Under the pieces are notes generated by a model. It was not told where the DNA came from, did not search any database, and saw only the letters and a program-made list of their open reading frames with translations. From NCBI GenBank assembly GCA_021776775.1, contig JAJFFE010000154.1:1-33824 (forward strand): a DNA stretch of 33,824 nt, given 5' to 3'. A program made the translations under genes and the position numbers. Each line of letters begins with the position of its first letter. Positions within the stretch are counted from its first letter, which is position 1. Positions 24,805-32,094 of this stretch are shown here, piece after piece. Source of the stretch: Planctomycetota bacterium. Lineage in GTDB: Bacteria; Planctomycetota; UBA8108; UBA1146; JAJFFE01.

Positions 24805-25677
24805 TCACTGCGCCGCTCTTTCGACGAGCTTCTCGTAGACGGCTTTCGCTTTGGCTGGTTTGCGTTGCAGCCGGAAGTCGTCGAGCAGGAGATTGCAGTT
24901 GGTCCCGGTGTTCTTTCTTAGTCGCACGCATGTGAAGCGATCCCAGTTGGCGCCTCGGACCGGTGTGAAGTCTCCCTTGGCGCCTATTCGTAGTCGGATC
25001 TCGGTCCACTTCTTGGGCGGTAGGTTGGCGAAGCCGGCGTGGTAGACGCCTCCGACTCGGGAGTCCGCCATGGGTTCGACTCCGAAGCGGAACTGTAGGT
25101 CGCTCTTCGTCCAGAAGACGAGGTGCGAGAAGTCTGCGACGTTGAATTTGAGCCGGTTGAACTGAATGAACGTTGCGTCTTGGTAGAGGTCGGCCGAACT
25201 CCAGCTCGCCGCGTTCTTCCCGTGTTTTGTCATGCCTTCTCCGCTGACTCGCCGCAGCGGATCGGGTATCCGTCCGTCGAAGTCTTCGAGTCGAAGATAG
25301 TACGCCTCGTCGAGCATTTCGCGAGTACGGTCGAGTTCCGCGAGGAAGGTCGGATGCTTCGCGTACTTGCGGCCCACCTTGGCGATGTCAGCCATCACCT
25401 TACGAAGGTCTTTCGCTTTGAACGCTTTCGAGACGATCTTGTCGAGTTCTTTGTGCCCTTTGATTTGGTCGAGGATCAACTCGACCTCGGTGCGCCCTGC
25501 CTTGTCGACAAGGCTCTTGAGCTTGCGGGCAGTGCTACTCGCTTTGGTCCAATCCCGCGCTTTCATGGCGGTCGACAACGCTTCGCGCAGGTCGGACTGC
25601 TCGTCCTTCCTCATGGGCAGGGACGGCGGCGCGCAGATCGAAGCGACGATGATGAGAACGAGACTGAGCTGACTCAC
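24805..25677 (-). CDS. Secreted protein of unknown function with C-terminal beta domain (own GTG start)
   Basis: A 290-residue exported protein read from GTG at 25677. AGGAGG (plus-strand CCTCCT, 25684-25689) lies six bases upstream, and the first residues VSQLSLVLIIVASICAPPS form a signal peptide. Residues ~25-130 are charged helices (LREALSTAMKARDWTKASST, VSKAFKAKDLRKVMADIAKV). The C-terminal half looks like a jelly-roll sugar-binding type domain ending LLLDDFRLQRKPAKAKAVYE; the phrase '[LI]DDFRL' is common at the end of ConA-like and CBM-like folds. I do not recognise the family. The same frame continues upstream into a DUF4266-like lipoprotein (see the 24805-25890 entry). Part of its 3' end is duplicated at 22293-22336. 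Confidence 0.75.
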   Translation of the reverse strand: MSQLSLVLIIVASICAPPSLPMRKDEQSDLREALSTAMKARDWTKASSTARKLKSLVDKAGRTEVELILDQIKGHKELDKIVSKAFKAKDLRKVMADIAKVGRKYAKHPTFLAELDRTREMLDEAYYLRLEDFDGRIPDPLRRVSGEGMTKHGKNAASWSSADLYQDATFIQFNRLKFNVADFSHLVFWTKSDLQFRFGVEPMADSRVGGVYHAGFANLPPKKWTEIRLRIGAKGDFTPVRGANWDRFTCVRLRKNTGTNCNLLLDDFRLQRKPAKAKAVYEKLVERAAQ

Positions 25678-25890
25678 GGCAGGCCTCCTGCCGCCAAAGC
25701 TGCCCTCCTGTGAGTACATCCACTTCTGCATGAAGTGCGCTTCGGTCGCGTCGACTTGCAACGACATGACCGGGTCTTCGAGCCACTGTCGTTCGTGCGG
25801 CTCGATCGTGCGACAACCGCTGGTCGTCGACAATGCAACGAACAGCATCGCGATGACCAAGAGCGTTCGGTGCGATTTCGATATGTTCAT
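24805..25890 (-). CDS. In-frame fusion: DUF4266-like lipoprotein start running into the secreted protein
   Basis: Read from ATG 25890 (GGGAG six bases upstream) the frame gives 361 residues. Residues 1-67 match the small lipoprotein family DUF4266: signal peptide and lipobox TTSGC (Cys26), then GCRTIEPHERQWLEDPVM and YSQEGSFGG. DUF4266 proteins are normally ~70 residues and end in a Gly-rich tail with GCGCN; here the tail and stop are missing and the frame passes through RRPA into the signal peptide of the next gene (residue 72 is its GTG). Either a deletion fused two neighbours, or the message makes a fusion and a separate product from the internal start. The upstream frame to 26373 looks non-coding. 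DUF4266 genes usually sit with DUF3570 and ApbE genes, absent here. Confidence 0.6.
   Translation of the reverse strand: MNISKSHRTLLVIAMLFVALSTTSGCRTIEPHERQWLEDPVMSLQVDATEAHFMQKWMYSQEGSFGGRRPAVSQLSLVLIIVASICAPPSLPMRKDEQSDLREALSTAMKARDWTKASSTARKLKSLVDKAGRTEVELILDQIKGHKELDKIVSKAFKAKDLRKVMADIAKVGRKYAKHPTFLAELDRTREMLDEAYYLRLEDFDGRIPDPLRRVSGEGMTKHGKNAASWSSADLYQDATFIQFNRLKFNVADFSHLVFWTKSDLQFRFGVEPMADSRVGGVYHAGFANLPPKKWTEIRLRIGAKGDFTPVRGANWDRFTCVRLRKNTGTNCNLLLDDFRLQRKPAKAKAVYEKLVERAAQ
24850..24893 (-). repeat. 44-bp segment shared with 22293-22336 (intact gene copy)
   Basis: This is the coding counterpart of the 44-bp remnant, lying about 15 codons from the stop of the secreted protein gene. Identity ends sharply at both borders. 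Confidence 0.9.
25684..25689 (-). promoter_or_regulatory. Internal Shine-Dalgarno AGGAGG deciding the GTG start at 25677
   Basis: A full AGGAGG with six-base spacing to GTG lies inside the DUF4266-like frame, where it codes for Arg-Arg. It is the main reason to think that the downstream protein is translated on its own. Confidence 0.75.
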
Positions 25891-26178
25891 GACGGCTCCC
25901 GGGTCGAGTGCGGCCCAGAGTCTATCGCGAGATGGTTCCGGAAAGAACCGGGACGACGCACCAAGGGTGTCGACGACTTGACCGAGAGCAGCGTCGATCA
26001 TTTGGGTTTGAGGACGTCCTTGTCGCTCGTCAACAACGTCGTGAGCCGGCTTGAGAGTTGTGGCGGAATCGCCGACACGAAACGTTTGTTTCTGAGAAGA
26101 ACGACCCACTCTTGGCGCGTGGCCGTTTTTTGCGTTTCCATATCCTGGACACCCTCCGGGCTGTTCCAGGCGGATCTC

Positions 26179-26222
26179 GGGGTATACCCCTAGTTGACTC
26201 TGGCTCACCAACGGACTAGTTT
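26179..26222 (+). promoter_or_regulatory. Perfect 12-bp palindrome next to a possible promoter for the DUF6655-type lipoprotein
   Basis: GGGGTATACCCC at 26179-26190 is perfectly symmetrical. Four bases on is TTGACT (26194-26199), a good -35, and after 17 bases TAGTTT (26217-26222), a weak -10, giving a start near 26229 and a ~108-base leader. The palindrome could bind a regulator; G4TATAC4 sites recall metal-responsive operators such as those of CsoR, but this is only resemblance. The rest of 25891-26336 holds a GGTTC/GAACC inverted pair (25934-25949) and no gene. Confidence 0.45.
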
Positions 26223-26336
26223 TCCCGCCCCATACTTCCCGGTTCCCCGAGTACATCTGATTCTTGCAAGCGGCACCTCGCCGCGCGCTGCAGTTGACCA
26301 CGGTTTCCGGGAGCTCGAGAGAAAGGAGCTGGGACG

Positions 26337-26945
26337 ATGAAAATGATGAACCTGGTGCTCTGCGGAGGAGCACTCCTAATGCTGAGCGGTTGCCTGGGCA
26401 ACATTCGCGAGTCGACGTCCGCGAAGACCGCCACCGAAGACTTGCTCATCACGACGGCAGTACAGCGCGCAGTTGATCAGTTCAGCGGTAGCGCCCGTGG
26501 AGTCTTCAACGGCAAGAGCGTCTTCGTTTCGTCTGCATTCATGGAAGGCGAACGCGGCAAGTACGCCGAGAGCGCCATGCGTGACATGGTCACCGAAGCT
26601 GGCGCTTCGATGGCTGCTGACGAGGCTAGCGCTGATCTCGTCGCTGAGGTCCGCACCGCGACCTCCGGTATCAAGGACAGTGGCTTCGGTTTCGGTCTCC
26701 CGGAACTGCCGCTTCCCGTGCCGAACTCGAGCCTCAATACTATGATCCCCGCGCTCTACCTCTTCTACCGCGACAAGCAAGAGGGTTGGGCGAAGTTCCG
26801 CGTCTGGGTCAAGCAGACCTCCGACGGCAACTACGTTGCGAAGAGTGGCGACCTTTGGGGTCACTCGTACTACTCGAAGTGGACCATCTTCGCGGTTGGT
26901 CCGTTCGACTGGTCGAACGACATCTACCCCGAAGAAACACCCTAG
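26337..26945 (+). CDS. Lipoprotein of the DUF6655 type
   Basis: A 202-residue lipoprotein: signal MKMMNLVLCGGALLMLSGC with lipobox Cys19. The mature start LGNIRESTSAKTATEDLLIT resembles the DUF6655 family (RESTxxxTATExLL), for which no activity is known. Then VFVSSAFMEGERGKYAESAM and a helical stretch with acidic residues, a Phe/Gly/Pro loop (GFGFGLPELPLPVP), and a final FRVWVKQTSDGNYVAKSGDL, HSYYSKWTIFAVGPF. It probably sits at the inner face of the outer membrane. AAGGAG lies upstream of the ATG. A strong terminator follows, so it is a single-gene transcript. Confidence 0.87.
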   Translation: MKMMNLVLCGGALLMLSGCLGNIRESTSAKTATEDLLITTAVQRAVDQFSGSARGVFNGKSVFVSSAFMEGERGKYAESAMRDMVTEAGASMAADEASADLVAEVRTATSGIKDSGFGFGLPELPLPVPNSSLNTMIPALYLFYRDKQEGWAKFRVWVKQTSDGNYVAKSGDLWGHSYYSKWTIFAVGPFDWSNDIYPEETP

Positions 26946-27007
26946 AGTTCGGGCTAGAGGCTTCACTCCTCAAGCGGGGCGTTCGTAACGCCACGTTCCA
27001 TACTTCT

Positions 27008-27052
27008 AGAGCCCCCGGATACGGTCACGCACCGTTCCCGGGGGCTCTTTTG
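27008..27052 (+). terminator. Strong rho-independent terminator
   Basis: AGAGCCCCCGG (27008-27018) pairs perfectly with CCGGGGGCTCT (27038-27048), with a second stem ACGGT/ACCGT inside the loop, followed by TTTTG. It ends the DUF6655-type lipoprotein transcript. Confidence 0.93.
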
Positions 27053-27163
27053 TGTCTGATCACCTTCTCGTAGAGCGGCGGATCTTGCCGCTCTTCGGCA
27101 GTTCCCCTTGCGGTCACTCGCGGCTTCTTGGTCTCCTATAGGATGCCGCGAAAGGAGCACGCG

Positions 27164-27523
27164 TTGGTCGATCGCTTGAAACACGCAACAAGAGTAGGGG
27201 GGCGAGTTCGTCTCTTCTCTCTCTGCCTCCTCGTGCTTGGCGCGACTGCGTGTGTCAGTCCCCACGTTTCGACGCCCCGCGTCCGAGAACCCTTCCGCAA
27301 GCCGACGATCTTCGACACACCCGTGCACGACGCGGCTTCCTCGGTTTACCGAGTAAGGTCGGGCGACACTCTTTACTCTATTGCTCGCAGTTACTCCGTG
27401 CCGGTGGCCGAGATCGTTCGGCTCAACGGGCGCGTCAATCCGCGCGACCTGGCGATCGGAGCGCGTCTTGTCGTTCCTAGCGGGAAGCCCCGGATTCGAG
27501 CGGTCGAGCGGTGGGCTCCGTGA
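27164..27523 (+). CDS. LysM-domain lipoprotein
   Basis: A 119-residue lipoprotein. I place the start at TTG 27164, because AAAGGAG sits six bases upstream; ATG 27143 is in frame but has no ribosome site. The signal peptide ends LLVLGATAC with Cys30. Residues 61-105 are one LysM domain (VYRVRSGDTLYSIARSYSVP, then VAEIVRLNG and LAIGARLVVP), which binds GlcNAc-containing glycans of peptidoglycan. The stop overlaps the start of the dGTPase-like gene. Confidence 0.88.
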   Translation: MVDRLKHATRVGGRVRLFSLCLLVLGATACVSPHVSTPRVREPFRKPTIFDTPVHDAASSVYRVRSGDTLYSIARSYSVPVAEIVRLNGRVNPRDLAIGARLVVPSGKPRIRAVERWAP

Positions 27524-28728
27524 GTTCGGGCGGTGCTAAAGACTCGGGCAGTGCGGGCAATGCGATATATCTCGATCCGCATGACCGTGAAGAGCGCTTG
27601 CTCGCACCGTTCGCTATGCGATCGAGCGCGAGCGCCGGGCGCGACCATCCGGAGACCGAAGAAGAGTTTCGCACCGCGTTTCAGCGCGACCGAGATCGCA
27701 TCATTCACTCTACTGCGTTTCGACGACTCGAGTACAAGACGCAGGTCTTCGTCAACCACGAGGGTGATCACTACCGTACTCGTTTGACGCATACGCTGGA
27801 GGTCGCACAGATCTCCCGTACCGTCGCACGAGCGTTGTCGCTCAACGAAGATCTCGTCGAAGCGATTGCGCTCAGCCACGATCTCGGCCACCCGCCCTTT
27901 GGTCACGCCGGCGAAGAGAAGCTCGACGAGTTGATGGAGCACCGCGGCGGCTTCAACCACAACCGACACAGCCTGCGAGTGGTCGAGGAACTCGAGAAGC
28001 GGTACCCCGATTTCCCGGGACTCAACCTGTCGTGGGAAATCCGCGAGTCGATCGCCAAGCACTACGGTCGTTTCGACGAACCGGCGGTGGCGCGGTACCA
28101 GCCCGACTCGCCGCCGCTTCTCGAAGCGCAGCTTGCCGATATCGGCGACTCGCTCGCATACGACAGTCACGACCTCGACGACGGACTTCGCTCCGGATAC
28201 CTGCAGGTCGAAGACATCCGCACCCTGCCAATCTGGACCGAAGCAGAGGCGCCGATCCTTCAGCGGTGGCCAGACATCCGTGAGCGGCAGTTGATCGCCC
28301 GCACCGTCTCACGGCTGATTTCAGCGCAGGTGCAAGACTTGATTGCCGAGACGAAGCGACGTATCGCCGCGGCCGGCGTAAATAGTGTGGAAGATGTTCG
28401 GGCGACGAAGGGTCCGCTGGTCGCGTTTTCCCCCGAGATGCAGGAGAAGAAGTCAGCGCTCGAATTGTTCTTGCGCGAGAACCTGTATCAGCACTATCGA
28501 TCCAAGAAGATTGCGGAGAAGGGTAAGCGGTTCCTCGAGGCGATCTTCGTCGAGTACTTGCGCGAGCCGAGCCAGCTGCCTCCGCACCACCGGAAGCGCA
28601 TCGAGGCAGAGGGCGTCGAACGCGTCATTTGTGACTACTTGGCCGGCATGACCGATCGTTTCTGTCTGCAGCAGTACATGCGGCTTTTCGTTCCGTTCGC
28701 CGATGGCGGAATCGCGGGGTCTCTGTGA
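27511..28728 (+). CDS. dgt: dGTPase-like dNTP triphosphohydrolase (HD domain)
   Basis: About 405 residues, a cytoplasmic enzyme that splits dGTP (or other dNTPs) to nucleoside and triphosphate. The family start AFQRDRDRIIHSTAFRRLEY then KTQVF, the HD motif RTRLTHTLEVAQISRTVARA, and HDLGHPPFGHAGEEKLDELM are all typical. HDIADSLAYDSHDLDDGL-like catalytic block appears as IGDSLAYDSHDLDDGLRSGY. The start is GTG 27511 or GTG 27520 (the latter overlaps the LysM stop as GTGA); both are in frame and neither has a strong ribosome site. Its TGA overlaps the ispD GTG, so the genes form one operon. Confidence 0.93.
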   Translation: MGSVSSGGAKDSGSAGNAIYLDPHDREERLLAPFAMRSSASAGRDHPETEEEFRTAFQRDRDRIIHSTAFRRLEYKTQVFVNHEGDHYRTRLTHTLEVAQISRTVARALSLNEDLVEAIALSHDLGHPPFGHAGEEKLDELMEHRGGFNHNRHSLRVVEELEKRYPDFPGLNLSWEIRESIAKHYGRFDEPAVARYQPDSPPLLEAQLADIGDSLAYDSHDLDDGLRSGYLQVEDIRTLPIWTEAEAPILQRWPDIRERQLIARTVSRLISAQVQDLIAETKRRIAAAGVNSVEDVRATKGPLVAFSPEMQEKKSALELFLRENLYQHYRSKKIAEKGKRFLEAIFVEYLREPSQLPPHHRKRIEAEGVERVICDYLAGMTDRFCLQQYMRLFVPFADGGIAGSL

Positions 28729-29438
28729 GCGAAGCGCCCTCGGTGTTCGCGATCATTCCGGCCGCGGGCTCTGGCGTGCGACTCGGTGGCTCGGTGCGTA
28801 AAGCCGCGGTCGAGTTGCACGGGGCGAGCTTGGCTACGTGGTCGATCCGGGCGGTCGATGCTGCACCGGGACTGGTCGGCGGCGCACTCGTGGTTCATGA
28901 GTCCGACGTCGCCGCCGCCGAGCAGTGGATCTCCGCCGCCGGCGCTTGCGTCCCCTGGCGCGTCGTGGTCGGTGGCGAGTCGAGACCTGAGTCTGTCGCC
29001 ATTGGCGTTAGCGCGGCTCCCGCCGACACGGCGTTCGTTCTTGTTCACGACGCTGCCCGACCGCTCTTGCACGCGTCGGACTGCCGACGAGTTGTCGTCG
29101 AAGCGATCGCAAGCGGAGCGGCAATTCTTGCCCATCGCATTGCCGACACCGTGAAGCGAGTCACCGGCGATGGTCGGATTCTAGAGACGCTCGATCGCCG
29201 TGAGCTGTGGGGCGCCGAGACCCCGCAGGTGTGCCGACTCGATTGGATCGTGCGCGGTATCGCCGATGCGAACGAGTGCGAAGCCGTCGGTGCTATTACC
29301 GATGAAGCGAGCTGGCTAGAGCGCATCGGTCTTCCGGTTCGTAGCGTCGAGTCGCAGCACGCCAATGCCAAAGTGACTCGGAAGGACGATCTCTCTTTCG
29401 CCGCGAGCGTGTTGAGCGCGCGCAAGTTCTTGATTTGA
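28725..29438 (+). CDS. ispD: 2-C-methyl-D-erythritol 4-phosphate cytidylyltransferase IspD
   Basis: A 237-residue enzyme of the MEP isoprenoid pathway that joins CTP to methylerythritol phosphate. Family motifs: FAIIPAAGSGVRLGGSVRKA (CTP site), VVVGGESRPESVAIGV, FVLVHDAARPLL, DTVKRV, ETPQVCRLDW and ITDEASWLERIG. The first motif is slightly unusual (RKAAVEL where RPKQY-type residues are common), but the Lys remains. GTG start overlaps the dGTPase stop (GTGA). IspF, often adjacent, lies after a porin gene. The isoprenoids feed the polyprenyl tail used by the quinone genes at the left of the window. Confidence 0.92.
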   Translation: MSEAPSVFAIIPAAGSGVRLGGSVRKAAVELHGASLATWSIRAVDAAPGLVGGALVVHESDVAAAEQWISAAGACVPWRVVVGGESRPESVAIGVSAAPADTAFVLVHDAARPLLHASDCRRVVVEAIASGAAILAHRIADTVKRVTGDGRILETLDRRELWGAETPQVCRLDWIVRGIADANECEAVGAITDEASWLERIGLPVRSVESQHANAKVTRKDDLSFAASVLSARKFLI

Positions 29439-29476
29439 AAAGAAACTTAGCGCAGACTTCGCGGGCCCGCCAAGCC

Positions 29477-29496
29477 ATCCCCGCACGTGTGGGGAT
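29477..29496. promoter_or_regulatory. 20-bp near-perfect palindrome upstream of the porin gene
   Basis: ATCCCC-GCACGTGT-GGGGAT lies between ispD and the porin, with a shorter perfect palindrome GCGGGCCCGC at 29461-29470. No T tract follows, so it is more like an operator or a pausing hairpin than a terminator. CAGGAG at 29658-29663 is the porin ribosome site. Confidence 0.4.
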
Positions 29497-29668
29497 ACAT
29501 CCGTTCTGAGAACTCTGTCGCGCTGAGGCTAGACGTTCAGTTCATCCGATCGGACGTCGGCAGCCCGAGTGCTGACCGACACCTCAACCCGCACTACTTT
29601 TTTGCCCCAGGTCCATCGATGCGCCTCCCGTGGGTCGCCACTCCAAATGGACCGAGTCAGGAGCGATT

Positions 29669-31111
29669 ATGAGATCCCTCGTCGCTGCGGTCGTGCTCTT
29701 GGGAGCCAGCGCCGCCTTCGCACAGACCCAGACACAGACCCCGCCCCCGCTCGGCGGCGAAGTCAAGCCGGCGAACGCGCTTCGCATCACTCTGAGCGGA
29801 GGATTCAGCTTCACCGCGGTCTACCGTGACCGTGACGTGTTCAACGCCGCGCTCGGTAATGCCACAACCGGAGCTGCCGGATCGACCCTCGTGCCGCAGG
29901 TCGCGGGCGAAACCGGTAACGGCAGCGACTTCTTCTTCGATCCCATGATCACGCTCAACATGGACTTCGAGTTGGCCAACGCCGTTCACGCGGTCGTCGA
30001 GTTGGAGACTCAGCACCACGAATTCATCACCGGCACGCGTAGCGGTGGGGTGTTCGGCCAGGATCGCGACGTCGAAGTCGAGCAGGCGTACGTCCGCTGG
30101 GAACGCGCCATGGACCAAGACCTGACCCTTCAGATCGGGATCCAGGACTTCGCCAAAGACTTCGCGGGGACCGGCAACCCGTTCCTCGTCGACGTGCAAC
30201 ACTCCGAGAGCCCGTTCAACAATCCCGGCGCCGCCGGCGCTGACTTTGGCGCGCCGCAGTCGTCTTCGAGCGGCATGGTCGGTATGCAGGAAGCCGCCGG
30301 CGTTTGGGCCCAGATGGGTCTCGGCGACAGTACGATCGACTTCTTCTACTTCACGATCGCCGAAACGTTCCGCAACAACTCCGACGACGCCATGTACGGA
30401 GCTTCGTTCGAACTCACCACCGAAGGTGACAACGAAACCAGCTTCGGCGTCATCGTCATGGGGCTCGAGAACGACTCGACGTCTCGTCTCTGGACGTTCG
30501 GTGGTGGTGGTTACACCAAGCTCGCGTCGAACTCGCTGAAGATCTACGGCGAGGCCTACGGCCAGACGGGTCAGTATGGCGAAGTGCAGGCCGCTGGTCA
30601 GGCGCAGAGCCGCACGATCGAGCAGCACGGTTCGTTTGCGGCGTTCGGAGGTATTCAGTACTTCCTGCCCGGCATGGAGGGATACAACGCATACATCGAC
30701 GCTTCCTACTGGGAAGTCTCTGGTGACGATGAGGGTGCGGACTTCAGGAACGAGAACTTCGTCTCGCTGGAGAACAACAACGATCTGATCGTCGTCGAGG
30801 ACGGCTACTACGGCTTGGATCTCGACGCCAACTACCGCGCGATCAAGATCAAGGCTGGATTCGATCCCGCCGAGTCGATTACCTGTCGTTTCACGTACGC
30901 CTTCGTCGAGTTGCAAGACAACAACGGCACCGCGGGCAACTCGGTGTCGACGCACGATCGGATCGGTAACGAGTTCGACATCGACATTCGCTACCGAGCG
31001 ACCGACAACTTGGTCTTCCGTGCGCGAACTGGTTGGCTGTTCGACTCGAAGGTGCTCGGCGTACGCGACGAGCTCAACGTGACGGCGATCGAAGCATCGA
31101 TTCAGTTCTGA
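29669..31111 (+). CDS. Outer-membrane beta-barrel porin-like protein
   Basis: A 480-residue exported protein. Signal peptide MRSLVAAVVLLGASAAFAQ, then a TQTQTPPPL linker. The rest is rich in alternating aromatic/polar strands, for example FFFDPMITLNMDFELANAVH, VELETQHHEF, DFFYFTIAETFR and GEAYGQTGQYGEV, and the chain ends in Phe (VTAIEASIQF), as barrel proteins do. It resembles alginate-export/porin-type barrels. ATG 29669 has CAGGAG five bases upstream. The antisense strand is open throughout, which is a composition artefact. It separates ispD from ispF, and ispF begins a few bases after its stop, so the two are probably co-transcribed. Confidence 0.82.
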   Translation: MRSLVAAVVLLGASAAFAQTQTQTPPPLGGEVKPANALRITLSGGFSFTAVYRDRDVFNAALGNATTGAAGSTLVPQVAGETGNGSDFFFDPMITLNMDFELANAVHAVVELETQHHEFITGTRSGGVFGQDRDVEVEQAYVRWERAMDQDLTLQIGIQDFAKDFAGTGNPFLVDVQHSESPFNNPGAAGADFGAPQSSSSGMVGMQEAAGVWAQMGLGDSTIDFFYFTIAETFRNNSDDAMYGASFELTTEGDNETSFGVIVMGLENDSTSRLWTFGGGGYTKLASNSLKIYGEAYGQTGQYGEVQAAGQAQSRTIEQHGSFAAFGGIQYFLPGMEGYNAYIDASYWEVSGDDEGADFRNENFVSLENNNDLIVVEDGYYGLDLDANYRAIKIKAGFDPAESITCRFTYAFVELQDNNGTAGNSVSTHDRIGNEFDIDIRYRATDNLVFRARTGWLFDSKVLGVRDELNVTAIEASIQF

Positions 31112-31115
31112 TTTG

Positions 31116-31604
31116 ATGCCGTCCGACATGCGCATAGGCCTGGGGACCGATCTTCACCGACTGGTGGAGGGTCGGTCCCTTTGGCTAGGTGGGGTCGAGA
31201 TTCCTTCGGACAAGGGCGCGGACGCCCATTCCGACGGGGACGTCGTCCTGCACGCGCTTACCGACGCACTTCTCGGTGCCGCAGCGATCTCCGATATCGG
31301 CGAACTCTTCCCAGACACGGATCCGGCGCTGGCGGGTATCGCTTCGGCGACCATGATTTCTGAGGCGCTCGCTCAGGTTCACGCGGCCGGCTGGTCGGTC
31401 GTGAACGTCGACGTCGTTGTCGAGCTGCAGAGTCCCAAGTTACGGCCCCATCGCGACTCGATCCGGGCTCGCCTCGCCGAACTGATCGCCGTTTCGGCCG
31501 ATCGAGTCTTCGTGAAAGCGAAGACTGGCGAAGGGCTGGGTGCGGTAGGCGAGGGGCGAGCCGTATCGGCTCAGGCGGTAGTGTTGCTCGAAGCCGTGAA
31601 ATAA
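31116..31604 (+). CDS. ispF: 2-C-methyl-D-erythritol 2,4-cyclodiphosphate synthase IspF
   Basis: A 162-residue enzyme that cyclises CDP-methylerythritol phosphate in the MEP pathway. Metal ligands are seen in GTDLHRL (DxH) and HALTDALLGAAAISDIGELF, with FPDTDP after it. The C-terminal nucleotide-binding block AKTGEGLGAVGEGRAV is characteristic. ATG 31116 is four bases after the porin stop; ATG 31128 is also possible (MRIGLGTD fits the usual family start). Neither has a good Shine-Dalgarno, which suggests coupling to the porin. Confidence 0.92.
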   Translation: MPSDMRIGLGTDLHRLVEGRSLWLGGVEIPSDKGADAHSDGDVVLHALTDALLGAAAISDIGELFPDTDPALAGIASATMISEALAQVHAAGWSVVNVDVVVELQSPKLRPHRDSIRARLAELIAVSADRVFVKAKTGEGLGAVGEGRAVSAQAVVLLEAVK

Positions 31605-31619
31605 CGGGACGCGGCCGGG

Positions 31620-31647
31620 TTGAAGTGAGACGGTCCCTCGCTATAAT
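31620..31647 (+). promoter_or_regulatory. Sigma70 promoter of the tRNA-tuf operon
   Basis: TTGAAG (-35) at 31620-31625, a 16-base spacer and a perfect TATAAT at 31642-31647. The start of the transcript would be near 31654, about 100 bases before tRNA-Thr. It is the best promoter in the window. Confidence 0.85.
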
Positions 31648-31652
31648 CCGTC

Positions 31653-31754
31653 GCTCCCGTTCGCACTCGGGAGCTTGGTCTATTGGCAGGTGCTTGACCC
31701 GTAAGGGGTTAGGTCCTGTGCGCGTCGACCGGGCCCGCGAGCAGCGCCGATCGC
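31653..31754 (+). ncRNA. Structured leader of the tRNA-tuf operon (tRNA-like?)
   Basis: The transcript should open with a perfect hairpin GCTCCCG-8 nt-CGGGAGC (31653-31674). An 8-bp stem CTTGACCC/GGGTTAGG with a GTAAG loop follows at 31693-31713, preceded by a D-arm-like GGTCTATTGGCAGG and followed by a third possible arm GGTC/GACC; CTCGGG (31667-31672) can also pair with CCCGCGAG. The layout recalls a tRNA but lacks a TTC T-loop and a proper acceptor stem. It may be a decayed tRNA or a regulatory leader. Confidence 0.4.
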
Positions 31755-31826
31755 GCTAGCGTAGCTCAACGATAGAGCTCCCGCCTTGTAAGCGGAAGGT
31801 TGTGGGTTCGATTCCCACCGCTAGCT
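31755..31826 (+). tRNA. tRNA-Thr(TGT)
   Basis: Acceptor GCTAGCG/CGCTAGC with discriminator T; CCA is not encoded. Anticodon arm CCCGC-CTTGTAA-GCGGA gives TGT. T arm GTGGG-TTCGATT-CCCAC. It is the first tRNA of the operon, like thrU in E. coli. Confidence 0.96.
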
Positions 31827-31956
31827 TTCTCTTGGGCTTGTTGCGAACGTGGGGGCGATCAAGCGTGGTTTGAGCTGTCTCGGGGTGAGGCGTCGTTGGC
31901 GCAATGTCCTCGTGAGCAGATCGCGGTTGGTCGACATCTCCTGAGAAAATCATCGT

Positions 31957-32040
31957 GGGCAGATACCTAAGTGGCCAAAAGGGACGGGCTGTAAACCCGT
32001 TGCGCAAGCTTCACAGGTTCGAATCCTGTTCTGCCCACCA
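31957..32040 (+). tRNA. tRNA-Tyr(GTA)
   Basis: Acceptor GGGCAGA/TCTGCCC, discriminator A and encoded CCA. Anticodon arm ACGGG-CTGTAAA-CCCGT gives GTA. The long variable arm (about 12 nt) is normal for bacterial tRNA-Tyr. Confidence 0.96.
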
Positions 32041-32094
32041 TTCCTTTCTCGTTGCACACGTTCTCTCAGCGTGATTCTGTACGGCACGTGTCGC

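Noticed and set aside
25891..26373. Upstream extension of the DUF4266 fusion frame
   Set aside because: Although open, the extra 161 residues look random, and the ATG at 25890 has a ribosome site and starts a proper lipoprotein signal.
29657..31135. 492-codon open frame antisense to the porin gene
   Set aside because: It mirrors the porin almost exactly, is rich in Val/Arg/Glu as antisense shadows are, and has no signal or motif. The plus-strand gene has a signal peptide, a ribosome site and a barrel-type C-terminal Phe.
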